A stretch of DNA of 59,770 bases from JBHEKP01 sp041859375 (GTDB lineage Bacteria; Hydrogenedentota; Hydrogenedentia; Hydrogenedentales; CAITNO01), in NCBI GenBank assembly GCA_041859375.1, contig JBHEKP010000286.1, positions 1 through 59,770 on the forward strand. Reading direction: 5' to 3'. Both the position numbers and the translations under genes were made by a program. How positions within the stretch are numbered: position 1 is the stretch's first letter; each line of letters begins with the position of its first letter. Below are positions 1 to 8,606 of the stretch, piece by piece. The notes below the pieces were generated by a model. That model was not told where the DNA came from. It did not search any database and was given only the letters and a program-made list of their open reading frames with translations.

Positions 1-1451
1 TTGGCCTGTATCCGGGCCATGCGCTGTTCGAGGGCGGTGCGCCGGGGATTTTCGGCAAAATTGCGGTAGAAGGAGCCCGCATCGCGCATCTTTTCCAGCG
101 TTTCCGCGCACACCCGCGCCGCGCGGCGGAGATCGCGCAACTGGTGCTCCAGATGCTTTGACAATTCGGCGGCGGCCTCCGCGTCGCCGGGGAATTCCCG
201 GTGCCACGACTCCAGCGCCTCAAGGAGTTCGGCAAAGCGGGCGCGCCGCTTGCAGGCGAGGCTGAGCATTTCGAGGCATTCCCTGCGGAGCGGGGTTTCC
301 CTGTTTTCCTCCAGATAGGACTTGGCCAGGGTGACCACCTTGTCATACTGCTTTTTCTTGAAGTGCAGCCGCACCAGGGAAAGCTGGTCCTCGTGGCACT
401 CGAACTCGGAGCCCTCCGGCCGGGAGAGCCGTTCCCCCAGCAGGCCCACCAGGGTGACCATGGACAGGATGTCAAAGCGGTGGTGGTAAAAGACGCCCTC
501 CAGCGGGCGGGCGTCGCGGCTGTGGAGGTATTCAAGCCACAACTGCGGGATGAGATGGCCGGGCACGTCGCCGTGGCGGCGCACGCCGAGCACCTCCCGC
601 TCCAGGTTGCCGAGGCTGCAATCGTTCAGGCGGCGTTTCCAGAAACGGCGGGCTGTGTGCACCAGGTCCAGGTGCAGCGCGCCGTCCAGGGGAAAGGGCA
701 CCCGCTGCTGCACGAAGCGGGTGCGCAGCAGGGGCAGATCAAAACTTTTCCCGTTGAAGCTGACTATGGTGTCGCATTCCCTGAACTCCGCGGCCAGCCA
801 CCGGAGCATGGGCTCCTCGTCGTCGTAGTCGCGCATGAAGCACTGGTCGAGGCGGAACATGCCCTCTTCGGTGAAGCGTCCTATGCCCACCAGGAAGGCA
901 ACGGTGCCCGCGCCTCCGGCCAGACCGGTGGTTTCCGTGTCCATGAAGAAGGAGCGTGCGGGTTTGCATTCCACGAGGGAATTGTCGTTGCCCACCAGCG
1001 CCAGATGCTCGGCACTGCTGGAAAACGCCGCGGCCAGCGGCATGTCCCCGTGCAAATGCTCCACAGGGTATTCATTGCGGAACAGGAAAAAGCCGTCGGC
1101 GGGGTCGCCGATGATTTCCCCGCCCAGCACCCGGTCCACCTCGTGGAGTCCCTTTTTTCGGGGCAGGTCTTCACCCTGCCGTTCCCGTCGCAGGGCCAGT
1201 CCGGACATGAGGCCCAATCGTTCGTTCAGGCGGCGCTTTGACTCGGAGTCAAAAGTCGGTTGGGGTGTTTCTTCAGTATTTTCACCCTTTGAGGCCCCCT
1301 CAAATCCCCCTTCAAGGGGGGGCCCTTTAGAGGGGGGGGCTTTTGGGGTGTTTGGCCGGGGCTTTCCCCTGCCCCCCTCATTTGGGAGTTCGGAGGCGGG
1401 TTTCAGACCCAGCCGTTTGAAGAGTTCCTTTGGGTCCTTGGGGTCAGCCAT
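1..1451 (-). CDS. mrfB: MrfB/YprB-like RNase H-fold exonuclease (3' end cut by window edge)
   Basis: Reading from the ATG at 1451 gives an open frame to the window edge, so the C-terminus is missing. The first ~100 residues are a low-complexity linker beginning MADPKDPKELFKRLG. An RNase H-like DEDD exonuclease domain follows, with FMDTETTGLAGG (acidic residues near 171 and 173), then SFNGKSFDLPLLRTRF, and HHRFDILSM for the later Asp. The end visible here is helical and TPR-like. In Bacillus the YprB/MrfB exonuclease works with the MrfA helicase in repair of mitomycin-type DNA damage. The same pairing is seen here: the start overlaps the upstream helicase gene by 8 nt, implying translational coupling. 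The linker carries a GC-rich palindromic insert at 1290-1345. Confidence 0.85.
   Translation of the reverse strand, partial: MADPKDPKELFKRLGLKPASELPNEGGRGKPRPNTPKAPPSKGPPLEGGFEGASKGENTEETPQPTFDSESKRRLNERLGLMSGLALRRERQGEDLPRKKGLHEVDRVLGGEIIGDPADGFFLFRNEYPVEHLHGDMPLAAAFSSSAEHLALVGNDNSLVECKPARSFFMDTETTGLAGGAGTVAFLVGIGRFTEEGMFRLDQCFMRDYDDEEPMLRWLAAEFRECDTIVSFNGKSFDLPLLRTRFVQQRVPFPLDGALHLDLVHTARRFWKRRLNDCSLGNLEREVLGVRRHGDVPGHLIPQLWLEYLHSRDARPLEGVFYHHRFDILSMVTLVGLLGERLSRPEGSEFECHEDQLSLVRLHFKKKQYDKVVTLAKSYLEENRETPLRRECLEMLSLACKRRARFAELLEALESWHREFPGDAEAAAELSKHLEHQLRDLRRAARVCAETLEKMRDAGSFYRNFAENPRRTALEQRMARIQA
1290..1345. repeat. GC-rich palindromic repeat inserted in frame in the mrfB linker
   Basis: Runs of five to eight C or G alternate with short AT cores, forming overlapping near-palindromes such as CCCCCTTCAAGGGGG. 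The composition is unlike the surrounding gene. It looks like a small REP/MITE-type repeat. The mrfB frame passes through it without a stop, adding a Pro/Gly/Lys-rich stretch (around PPSKGPPLEGGFEG) between the N-terminus and the nuclease domain. Confidence 0.55.
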
Positions 1452-3744
1452 GGGCCGCCTCCGGTGGAACGGTGTTTTCGAGCGCCCGTTTGGCCAGCAG
1501 GAGCGCGCCCTTTTTGCCGTAAATGCCCGATTCCACCGCCGGACCCACGCAGCTTGGGCATCCCTCGCCGCATGGACAGCCGGCCAGGAGGGACACGGCC
1601 GCCTGGAGGAGCCGTTCATGGTGGGTGAACAGTTTGTCCGCAAAACCCACCCCGCCCGGATAGGTTTCATAGAGGAACACGGACGGTTTTTCCGAGACCG
1701 GCGCGCGCAGCATGGCCTGGGCGCGGATGTCCCCCAAATCGCAAAGCACGTGTACCGGAGCCACCTGGCGCAGCGCGCTGGCGAGCCCGTTCAGTGCCGC
1801 GCCCAACTGGTCCTTGTCCAGGCCAAGCTCCTCCGCCGTGCCGTCGTCATACTCAATCCAGTAGCCCGTGGTGTGCATGGTCTGCTCGGGCAGGTGGATT
1901 TCCCCCCACCCCACATTCTCATGGGTGCCGAATTTTATTTTCTTGTAGATGGTGGGCAGCCAGGTGACGCTCAGTTCCCCGGAGCATTTCATCCACTTCG
2001 CGCCCGGCTGCTCCCTGAAACGGTCCATCACCTTCAGATCCACCTTTGTCTCCGCGTCGGTGTAATAGTCCACCTCCACCGGTTTCGCGTGGGCCTTTCT
2101 GTTTTCCAGGTCCAGCTCCTCAATGATGTACTGGCGGGTCTCGTGCAGGTACACCGCGTTCTGGTACACCTCGGTGGGCGCGGCGAAATAGTCAATTTCG
2201 CCGATGACCCGGCCGTTGTCGCTCATGTCGATGATGACCACGTTGCCCGGCGCGGCCGTGCGCAGGCTGATGTCCGTGGCCGGGTAGGTTTCCGCGCTCC
2301 AGTGCCATTTGTCGCGCGCCTTGCGCAGGATGCGGCAGTCCGCCAGGTAGTCCAGCAGTTCGGCGGTGGAATGGGCGTCCACGCCGAAGGACTCCCCCTC
2401 AACGAAGGGGAGCTCGAAGGCCGCGCACTTCACATGGCTGGCCAGGATGAAGAGGTTGTTGGGATCCACCGTGCCGTGTTCGGGCGGCTGGTCGAAGAAG
2501 TACTCCGGATGGGCCACAATGTACTGATCCAGCGGCGCGCTGGTGGCCACGAGCACCACGAGCGCCACGTTGTTGCGCCGCCCGGCCCGGCCCGCCTGCT
2601 GCCAGGTGCTGGCCACGCTTCCGGCGTAGCCGGTCATGATGCACACGTCCAGCGAGCCGATGTCTATGCCGAGTTCCAGCGCGTTGGTGCTGACCACGGT
2701 CATCACCTTTCCCTCGCGCAGCCCCTGCTCGATTTCCCGGCGCTCGGTGGGCAGGTAGCCGCCCCGGTAGCCGCGCACCAGCCGGTCATCCCTGCCCATG
2801 CGGCGCACCGCCTCCCTCAGGTAGGTGGTGATGATTTCCACGCGCAGTCGGCTCCGGGCGAAAACGATGGACTGGATGTCCCGTGAGAGAAGGCTGATGG
2901 CGAGTTTGCTGGCCTGCTTCACCGAGGAGGCGCGTATGCCCAGTTCCCTGTTCACCACGGGCGGATTGTAGAACAGGAAATGCTTCTCCCCCGCCGGTGC
3001 GCCGTTGTTGTCCACGAGGCGCACCGTATCCTCGATCAGGTTTTCCGCCATCTCCTTCGGGTTGGCGATGGTGGCGCTGCAGCAGATGAACCGGGGATTG
3101 GCGCCGTAAAACCGGCAGATGCGCTTCAGGCGGCGGATGACATTGGCCAGGTGGCTCCCAAAAACCCCGCGGTAATGGTGAACCTCGTCCACCACCACGA
3201 ATTCCAGGTTTTCAAAGAGGCGAATCCAGATGGTGTGGTGCGGGAGGATGCCCGTGTGCAGCATGTCCGGGTTGGTCACCACGATATGCCCTGCACTCCG
3301 CACCGCCTTGCGCGCGCTGGCCGGGGTGTCCCCGTCAAAGGTGTAAGTGCCAATCTTCACCTCCAGCGCGTCAATTGTGGAGGTTAACTCTGAAACCTGA
3401 TCCTGTCCGAGCGCCTTGGTGGGGAAAAGGTACAGGGCGCGGGCGTTGGGGTTGGTCATGAGCCGGTTCAGCACGGGAATGTTGTAGCAAAGTGTTTTGC
3501 CCGAGGCGGTGGGGGTCACCACGCACACATTCTCACCGCCCAACACAGCCGCCACCGCCTCACTCTGATGCGAATACAAACGATGAATGCCCCTTCGTGC
3601 ATACCCTTCAACCAGTTTGGGGTGGATTCCGGGGGGGAAATCGGCATACACAGGCGAACGCTCTGGCAGTGTCTTCCATGCGGTCAGATTGGCGCGAAAA
3701 TCCTCATCCCGCCGCAGTTTATCAATGATCTGTGAAGTGTTCAT
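1444..3744 (-). CDS. mrfA: MrfA/YprA-like DEAD/DEAH-box helicase with C-terminal zinc-binding DUF1998 region
   Basis: A 766-aa superfamily 2 helicase. Visible motifs in order are the Walker A TPTASGKT (residues 77-84), the DEVHHYRG Walker B box, SATIANPKE (motif III), ALELGIDIG, and QQAGRAGRR (motif VI). The C-terminus has a four-cysteine cluster, CPCGEGCPSC, as in the DUF1998 zinc-binding domain of YprA/MrfA. The family translocates on DNA with its partner exonuclease MrfB in a UvrA-independent repair route known from Bacillus. Its TGA stop overlaps the mrfB start by 8 nt. A sigma70-like promoter lies upstream at 3770-3798. The family assignment is firm; the repair role is inferred from the pairing. 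Confidence 0.9.
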   Translation of the reverse strand: MNTSQIIDKLRRDEDFRANLTAWKTLPERSPVYADFPPGIHPKLVEGYARRGIHRLYSHQSEAVAAVLGGENVCVVTPTASGKTLCYNIPVLNRLMTNPNARALYLFPTKALGQDQVSELTSTIDALEVKIGTYTFDGDTPASARKAVRSAGHIVVTNPDMLHTGILPHHTIWIRLFENLEFVVVDEVHHYRGVFGSHLANVIRRLKRICRFYGANPRFICCSATIANPKEMAENLIEDTVRLVDNNGAPAGEKHFLFYNPPVVNRELGIRASSVKQASKLAISLLSRDIQSIVFARSRLRVEIITTYLREAVRRMGRDDRLVRGYRGGYLPTERREIEQGLREGKVMTVVSTNALELGIDIGSLDVCIMTGYAGSVASTWQQAGRAGRRNNVALVVLVATSAPLDQYIVAHPEYFFDQPPEHGTVDPNNLFILASHVKCAAFELPFVEGESFGVDAHSTAELLDYLADCRILRKARDKWHWSAETYPATDISLRTAAPGNVVIIDMSDNGRVIGEIDYFAAPTEVYQNAVYLHETRQYIIEELDLENRKAHAKPVEVDYYTDAETKVDLKVMDRFREQPGAKWMKCSGELSVTWLPTIYKKIKFGTHENVGWGEIHLPEQTMHTTGYWIEYDDGTAEELGLDKDQLGAALNGLASALRQVAPVHVLCDLGDIRAQAMLRAPVSEKPSVFLYETYPGGVGFADKLFTHHERLLQAAVSLLAGCPCGEGCPSCVGPAVESGIYGKKGALLLAKRALENTVPPEAAHG

Positions 3745-3769
3745 GGTAAAACGGCCCTGATTTTATCTG

Positions 3770-3798
3770 AATATATCATCAGTTATGCGATGGTTCAA
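3770..3798 (-). promoter_or_regulatory. sigma70-like promoter for mrfAB
   Basis: On the minus strand TTGAAC (3798-3793) is followed after 17 nt by TATATT (3775-3770), about 26 nt before the helicase ATG at 3744. Spacing is ideal and the region is AT-rich relative to the rest of the window. Confidence 0.5.
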
Positions 3799-3859
3799 GT
3801 GTTAAGAAACGGGAAATTATTGAAAATCGGCTTTCTCGAAAATAATGGCCGTTGCCTAT

Positions 3860-3887
3860 TTGAAAAACATGAGGCTTGTGATAAAAT
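3860..3887 (+). promoter_or_regulatory. sigma70-like promoter for the receiver-domain gene
   Basis: TTGAAA (3860-3865), 16-nt spacer, TAAAAT (3882-3887), in the AT-rich divergent gap between mrfA and the receiver gene. Predicted transcription would begin near 3894, giving a leader of about 70 nt. Confidence 0.4.
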
Positions 3888-3962
3888 AAATTTGAAGTTG
3901 CAAAAAAGTACCAACGGTTACTTTGCGCAAATGTCAAAGTCAAGTGGGTGAGGACTAGGGTT

Positions 3963-4412
3963 ATGGGTTGGTTGTTCGGGCATCGCATGAAAGATGGCGC
4001 TGGAAAGAAACCTATGGTGACCCTGAAGAAAAAAGTCCTCATCATTGATGATGACAAGCTGGTGAGCCAGAAGATAGAGCACCTGATGTGCGGCGCGGGA
4101 TGGGACGCCGAGGAGGTGCTTCATGCGGAGGATGTGGTGATGATGGCGGAGCACACGCTGCCGGATTTGATCATTCTGGACACCGCGGCAAGGGGTTTCG
4201 ACGGTTACGCGATATTCAAAACCCTGCGCGACTCCCCAAAGACGGGAAGGATCCCCATCATCGCCCTTATTGACCCCGATCATGACGACGGCGTGAAATA
4301 CACCCCCGATGATTTCGAGGCGGCCTTTGATGTGCGCGCCCCCGAGGGGGTGATTGACAAGCCGGTGGATCCGAGGTTCCTGATGACCTGCGTCAACGGC
4401 GTCGCCGGCTGA
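3963..4412 (+). CDS. orphan response-regulator receiver-domain protein (divergent)
   Basis: A single-domain CheY-like receiver, about 149 aa from the ATG at 3963. The core begins with KVLIIDDDKL, has a phospho-acceptor context LIILDTAARGFDG, and ends with the Lys loop VIDKPVD. The usual Thr/Ser after beta-4 is not at its expected place (IIALIDPDHD), so signalling geometry may differ. No output domain follows. Start choice is open: ATG 4014 (MVTLKKKVL) would give a minimal receiver, while 3963 adds a short basic leader; neither has a strong ribosome site. It is convergent with the cca gene, 9 nt away, and has no kinase beside it. Confidence 0.75.
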   Translation: MGWLFGHRMKDGAGKKPMVTLKKKVLIIDDDKLVSQKIEHLMCGAGWDAEEVLHAEDVVMMAEHTLPDLIILDTAARGFDGYAIFKTLRDSPKTGRIPIIALIDPDHDDGVKYTPDDFEAAFDVRAPEGVIDKPVDPRFLMTCVNGVAG

Positions 4413-4421
4413 AACAGGCCG

Positions 4422-5747
4422 TCACTTCATCCCCGCCCAGTATTTTTTCACATACCCAAGCGCCTCCCCCCTGTCCTTTACCCCCCCTTCAAGCTGTTTC
4501 TCCCTCACCGCATCCAGGATTTCCCTGAAGACCGGCCCGGGAGCGAGGCCCATGGCCTTCAAATCATCCCCTGTGACCAGGGGGGGCGGCAGTGCGGGGC
4601 CCTCCGCAAGGGAGCCCAGGTAGTTTTCAATCCATTCCAGCGTTGACAGATCGCCGTGGCTTGCCAAACAGTCCATGCGCGCGAGGGTCAGCAACTCGCC
4701 AAAGCCCTCCTCGGCGGCAAATGCGCGACGCTTCGCCTCGCGCATTTCGGGAAAGGCGGCCACGCGCATGTGCTGGGCCACCAGCCAAACAATCCGTCCG
4801 GTTTCAGCATTGGAAAAACGGAGGCGCGCGCACAGATCCCTCGCCAGGACCGCCCCGCGCTTCTCATGAAAATTGAAGCGGATGCGGTCCTCATGGGTCT
4901 GGGTCGCGGGTTTGCCCGCGTCGTGCAGGAGGGCGCCCATGGCCAGGGTGACGGTGCAGTCCTTCGGGAGCAGGGCGAGCATTTGCAGCGTGTGCGTGAG
5001 GACATCACCCTCCGGGTGGAACTGGGGCGGCTGCTCCACCCCCTTCATGGCGGCCACTTCCGGAAGCACAACGCCGAGCAGGCCGGTTTCATCAAGCAGT
5101 TCAAAGGCGCGCCGCGCGGTTCCACCGGTGAGCATTTTTACCAGTTCGTCCCGAATTCTTTCCATGCTGGAAAAAGCGGCCAGGGTGCGGCGGTTTTCGA
5201 CAACCGCCCTCAAGGTGGACGCTTCCATGGAAAATCCAAGCCGCGCCGAAAAGCGGACCGCCCGGAGAAGGCGGAGATGGTCCTCGGCAAAGCGCGCGCC
5301 GGGATCCCCCACGGCGCGCAGCACGCCCGCCTCCAAATCAGCCACCCCGCCCACATAATCGATCACCGCATCCGTCTCCGGATCAAGAAACAGCGCGTTC
5401 ACTGTGAAATCACGGCGTTGCGCGTCCTCCCGCTCGCCTGTGAACACGACCCCGGAGGGGTGGCGGCCGTCCAGGTAGGGGCCGTCATTCCTGAAGGTGG
5501 TGACCTCATAGGGCCCCTCCGGAAGAATGACCAGCACGGTGCCAAAATCAACACCCACGGGCACGGTCCTGGGGAAAAGGGCCATCACTCCGGCGGGCGG
5601 CGCGCTTGTGGCAATGTCATAATCGGAGGGGACCACGCCCATCATCCGGTCGCGCACGCAGCCCCCCGCAAAAAGGGCCCGGTGTCCCGCGTCCCTGAGA
5701 ACGGCGCAGATTCTCCTCGCCCCCGATTCAAGTCCCGATTCAGGCAT
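4422..5747 (-). CDS. cca: CCA tRNA nucleotidyltransferase (poly(A) polymerase family, with HD domain)
   Basis: From ATG 5747 the product is 441 aa. It carries the class II nucleotidyltransferase signature GGCVRDRMMG with the catalytic pair SDYDIAT (Asp42 and Asp44), then RRDFTVNALF (111-120), the RNA-binding region FAEDHLRLLRAVRFSARL, and an HD-type ALLHDAGKP motif in the second half. The family adds or repairs the 3' CCA of tRNAs; family members with an HD domain often also have phosphohydrolase activity. An upstream in-frame extension to 5951 lies inside the preceding gene and looks non-coding. ATG 5747 overlaps that gene's stop by 8 nt, which supports this start and coupling to the lon-engB chain. 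A poly(A) polymerase role (pcnB) cannot be excluded. Confidence 0.9.
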   Translation of the reverse strand: MPESGLESGARRICAVLRDAGHRALFAGGCVRDRMMGVVPSDYDIATSAPPAGVMALFPRTVPVGVDFGTVLVILPEGPYEVTTFRNDGPYLDGRHPSGVVFTGEREDAQRRDFTVNALFLDPETDAVIDYVGGVADLEAGVLRAVGDPGARFAEDHLRLLRAVRFSARLGFSMEASTLRAVVENRRTLAAFSSMERIRDELVKMLTGGTARRAFELLDETGLLGVVLPEVAAMKGVEQPPQFHPEGDVLTHTLQMLALLPKDCTVTLAMGALLHDAGKPATQTHEDRIRFNFHEKRGAVLARDLCARLRFSNAETGRIVWLVAQHMRVAAFPEMREAKRRAFAAEEGFGELLTLARMDCLASHGDLSTLEWIENYLGSLAEGPALPPPLVTGDDLKAMGLAPGPVFREILDAVREKQLEGGVKDRGEALGYVKKYWAGMK

Positions 5748-8025
5748 GCCGCCCCTCACCCCTGTGCCCGGCGAAATACCGGCGCGTTCCGGCCAGCACC
5801 GACAGGAAAAACACCAGCGCGAAAAGGGCGAACCGGCCGCCGGATACGGAGGCAAGGAAAGTGTCCCGGACGGGATAGGCCGAAACGAGTGAGGCAACCG
5901 CAAGCAGCACCGCGGCGGCGGACCACCCCAAGTCCCCCAACAACGCCCCAAAATAAGCCACCACTGCGGCCGACGCCATCCACCCCACAGGCGTCATTTC
6001 CGCGGAACACCAGGAGAAGGAGGCCATGGCAAGGGCCGCAGCCATGGCGAGAGAAAGGAAAAATCCCGAGAAAAGGAGGGCCGACCGGGCCCGGGCGTGC
6101 CCCAGGTCGTGCGAGACAAAAAGACGCTGGCCCGCGGCGATGAGCGCCCCGGTGAGAACCCACATGCCAAACACCGGAGCCGCGCCCGGATTCGGCGCCT
6201 GGAAATTAAGCACAATGGGAACGCACACCGCCGCAACCATCGCCGTCCAGCCGGACAGGACCATTCCGGAGAAACGGCCCAGCCGCCCGAAGAGCAGGAG
6301 CGCCAGTCCGGCCGCCGCCGCGCAGGGCATGAACAGGGGCGCCGCGTGCCCGGTTTGGAGAAACGGCGCAAGCGCCACGGCGGCGGCGGAAAGGGAGGGC
6401 AGCGCCGATACCAGGTAGTGATCCCATTCATCCCAGCCGCCGCGGCGCACCCTGCCGAGGAAAGTTTCCCATCCGGCGCAGCCCGCGAGGGATGCCGCCC
6501 CGACAAGCAGGGAAGGCCCAAACGACCCGGGTTGCAGCAGTCCCTGCCAGTAATAGAGGTGGACTGCGAGGTGGGACGCGAGAAAGAGAACCATGGAGGA
6601 GGAGGAGGCCACGGGGGAATTAAACACAAGCGCAAGGCCGGTAACCGAAAGCCCCATGGCGGCAAGCATCAGCGGCAGCACGGGATCCCCCCCCCACTCG
6701 CCCAGCGCCCGCATGACAAGCAGCATGGACACGCCGAAGGAGGCCAGCACGGCCAGGCCCAATCCCCGCGCGGCGGCGGATGCGCGGCCGCCCCGCTCCC
6801 ATCGTTTTTCGGACAGGACGGCGGTTGAAAAAAGAAGCACCGCCTGGACAATCCCCGCGAGCCATTCGCTGTCCAGACGCAGCCAGCCCAGCCAGGCGGA
6901 GGCCTCTCCGGGGGTGCCTAGTCCTAGTGACAGGGAGAGCACCGCGAGCGCTGCGGCCGCGAAATACAAAAAATCCCGGGAATAGTTGAACAGTGGTGAA
7001 ACAGCGGCGCATACCAGCGCCACCGCCGCAAGCATGAGCCCCACCACCGAATTCGAGGGGGAGAAAAAGACAGCCCCCGCCAGGGCGGCCACGGCACAAA
7101 CCAAAAACACCCGTTCAAATCCGCGTCCGTTTCCCGAGCGGGATGCGGCGGCAAGACCAAGCGCAAACCAAAGAACCGCACATCCGCCATAAAGCGGCAG
7201 AAAGAGTCCGGGGGCTCCCCTGGAAAGAAGAAGATGGGCGGTTACAAGAAATAGGGCGCAGTTCAACCCGATCAGCAGTCCCAGTCCTTTGGCTTTTCCC
7301 GAAAGGAAATCGTCCCCGGCGGGGGCCATGGCGACAAGGGCGGTGACCGCCTGTGACAACAATAAAAAGAAAAAGAAGGTTTCAGGGGCCACCGGTGAAA
7401 CCGGCCTGCCAAAATCCAGGAAAAGAACCAGCAGGCAGAAGAGATGGAAATAGAGAAATGAAATCCACAACGGCAGCCGCCGCCGCGCAAGCAAAAAAAG
7501 CAAAAAGGCGCCGGCAAGGGACGCCATGGGTATTGCGCCCAGTGCGGCAAAACCCAGCGATTCCATAAGGGCGGCCCTGTCCCGGACGCACAAGGACAAA
7601 AGGGTGAGCATTGGAAAAACAGCGGCGAGTTCGGTCTTTTTCCAGTATGAGGCGATAAACGCAAAAACGAGACAGGACAAGACCACCACCAGTCCCGGAA
7701 GAGACGGGCCAATGAGGGGGAAATTGCCCATCAAAAAGGCGGCGTACGCCAGAAAGACAGATGCTGAAAGCCCCAATGAGAACGCCAGATTCATGAACAG
7801 GCGTTCCGGTCTTGCAAAGGCCAGCCCCGCAAGAACCACTGGAAACGCCAGGGCGAATCCGGTCAGGATGCGGGGGGCCGACAAATCCCCCCCCTCCCCC
7901 ACCCAAGCCCAACCGGCCCACCCCGTGAGACCCAGAAGCAGAACCCCCGCAACTTCATGGAGAAACGGGTGCCCTGAGGCGGTGGTTTTGGAGTTTTCCT
8001 CGGGGGGGGGCTGTGGGGAGTTCAT
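5740..8025 (-). CDS. large polytopic integral membrane protein of unknown function
   Basis: About 761 aa, nearly all of it hydrophobic helices separated by very short loops, with a polar Pro/Glu-rich N-terminus (MNSPQPPPEENSK). I recognise no catalytic motif. The overall look resembles long multi-pass DUF2339-like proteins, but I cannot make that call. ATG 8025 overlaps the engB stop as ATGA, which is better supported than the longer start at 8052. The 3' end overlaps cca by 8 nt. It is therefore translated between a ribosome-assembly GTPase and a tRNA-maturation enzyme, which says more about operon architecture than about function. Confidence 0.8.
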   Translation of the reverse strand: MNSPQPPPEENSKTTASGHPFLHEVAGVLLLGLTGWAGWAWVGEGGDLSAPRILTGFALAFPVVLAGLAFARPERLFMNLAFSLGLSASVFLAYAAFLMGNFPLIGPSLPGLVVVLSCLVFAFIASYWKKTELAAVFPMLTLLSLCVRDRAALMESLGFAALGAIPMASLAGAFLLFLLARRRLPLWISFLYFHLFCLLVLFLDFGRPVSPVAPETFFFFLLLSQAVTALVAMAPAGDDFLSGKAKGLGLLIGLNCALFLVTAHLLLSRGAPGLFLPLYGGCAVLWFALGLAAASRSGNGRGFERVFLVCAVAALAGAVFFSPSNSVVGLMLAAVALVCAAVSPLFNYSRDFLYFAAAALAVLSLSLGLGTPGEASAWLGWLRLDSEWLAGIVQAVLLFSTAVLSEKRWERGGRASAAARGLGLAVLASFGVSMLLVMRALGEWGGDPVLPLMLAAMGLSVTGLALVFNSPVASSSSMVLFLASHLAVHLYYWQGLLQPGSFGPSLLVGAASLAGCAGWETFLGRVRRGGWDEWDHYLVSALPSLSAAAVALAPFLQTGHAAPLFMPCAAAAGLALLLFGRLGRFSGMVLSGWTAMVAAVCVPIVLNFQAPNPGAAPVFGMWVLTGALIAAGQRLFVSHDLGHARARSALLFSGFFLSLAMAAALAMASFSWCSAEMTPVGWMASAAVVAYFGALLGDLGWSAAAVLLAVASLVSAYPVRDTFLASVSGGRFALFALVFFLSVLAGTRRYFAGHRGEGRHA

Positions 8026-8606
8026 GCCAGAACCTCCCCGATTATCTGCCAAAGTTCCCTTGAACCGTCGCCGGTGACGGCGGAAAAAGGCACCACGACA
8101 GCCTCCTTGTCCAGTCCCAGTTCACGGCGTATCAGGGCCAGACTGGCATTTAACTGGTTTTTTGAAAGCTTGTCGGATTTCGTGGCAACCACCAGCGTCG
8201 GCACGGCGGACTCTTCGAGCATGTCCAGCATTTCCTGGTCGTTGGCGCTTGGCGCGTGCCGCGCGTCGAGGAGGACAACGGCGAGTTTCAACTGCCCGCG
8301 CGCCGTGAGATACTGGTGCATCAGCCTGTTCCAGGCGTCCTTGATGTCTTTGGGCACCTTGGCGAAACCATAACCCGGCAGATCCACAAAATAGCAGCGT
8401 TTGTTGACCTCAAAAAAATTGATGGTTTGCGTTTTTCCCGGCCTTGAACTGGTTCTGGCCAGCTCCTTCCGGTGAAAGAGGGTGTTGAGCAGGGACGATT
8501 TCCCGACGTTTGACCGGCCCACAAAGGCCACCTCGGGTTTCCCGTCTTTTGGGAAGTGGCCGCTTTGCATCGCGCTCAGGCAAAAATTCACTTCCGAAAG
8601 TTTCAT
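8022..8606 (-). CDS. engB: ribosome biogenesis GTP-binding protein EngB/YsxC
   Basis: A 194-aa TRAFAC GTPase of normal family length. G1 is GRSNVGKSS (30-38), the G2 region is TSSRPGKTQTINFF, G3 is DLPGYGFAK (75-83) and G4 is TKSDK (142-146). EngB/YihA/YsxC proteins are needed for assembly of the large ribosomal subunit. The start codon overlaps the lon stop (ATGA at 8606-8603) and its own stop overlaps the start of the next gene (ATGA at 8025-8022), so the three genes are probably translationally coupled. No unusual residues seen. Confidence 0.95.
   Translation of the reverse strand: MKLSEVNFCLSAMQSGHFPKDGKPEVAFVGRSNVGKSSLLNTLFHRKELARTSSRPGKTQTINFFEVNKRCYFVDLPGYGFAKVPKDIKDAWNRLMHQYLTARGQLKLAVVLLDARHAPSANDQEMLDMLEESAVPTLVVATKSDKLSKNQLNASLALIRRELGLDKEAVVVPFSAVTGDGSRELWQIIGEVLA

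Noticed and set aside
835..2886. 683-aa plus-strand open frame opposite mrfA/mrfB
   Set aside because: Low-complexity Arg/Pro/Gly/His-rich translation with no motifs; a high-GC antisense shadow of clear helicase and nuclease genes.
4656..6143. 495-aa plus-strand frame opposite cca and the membrane protein
   Set aside because: His/Gly/Arg-rich with no domain; antisense shadow.
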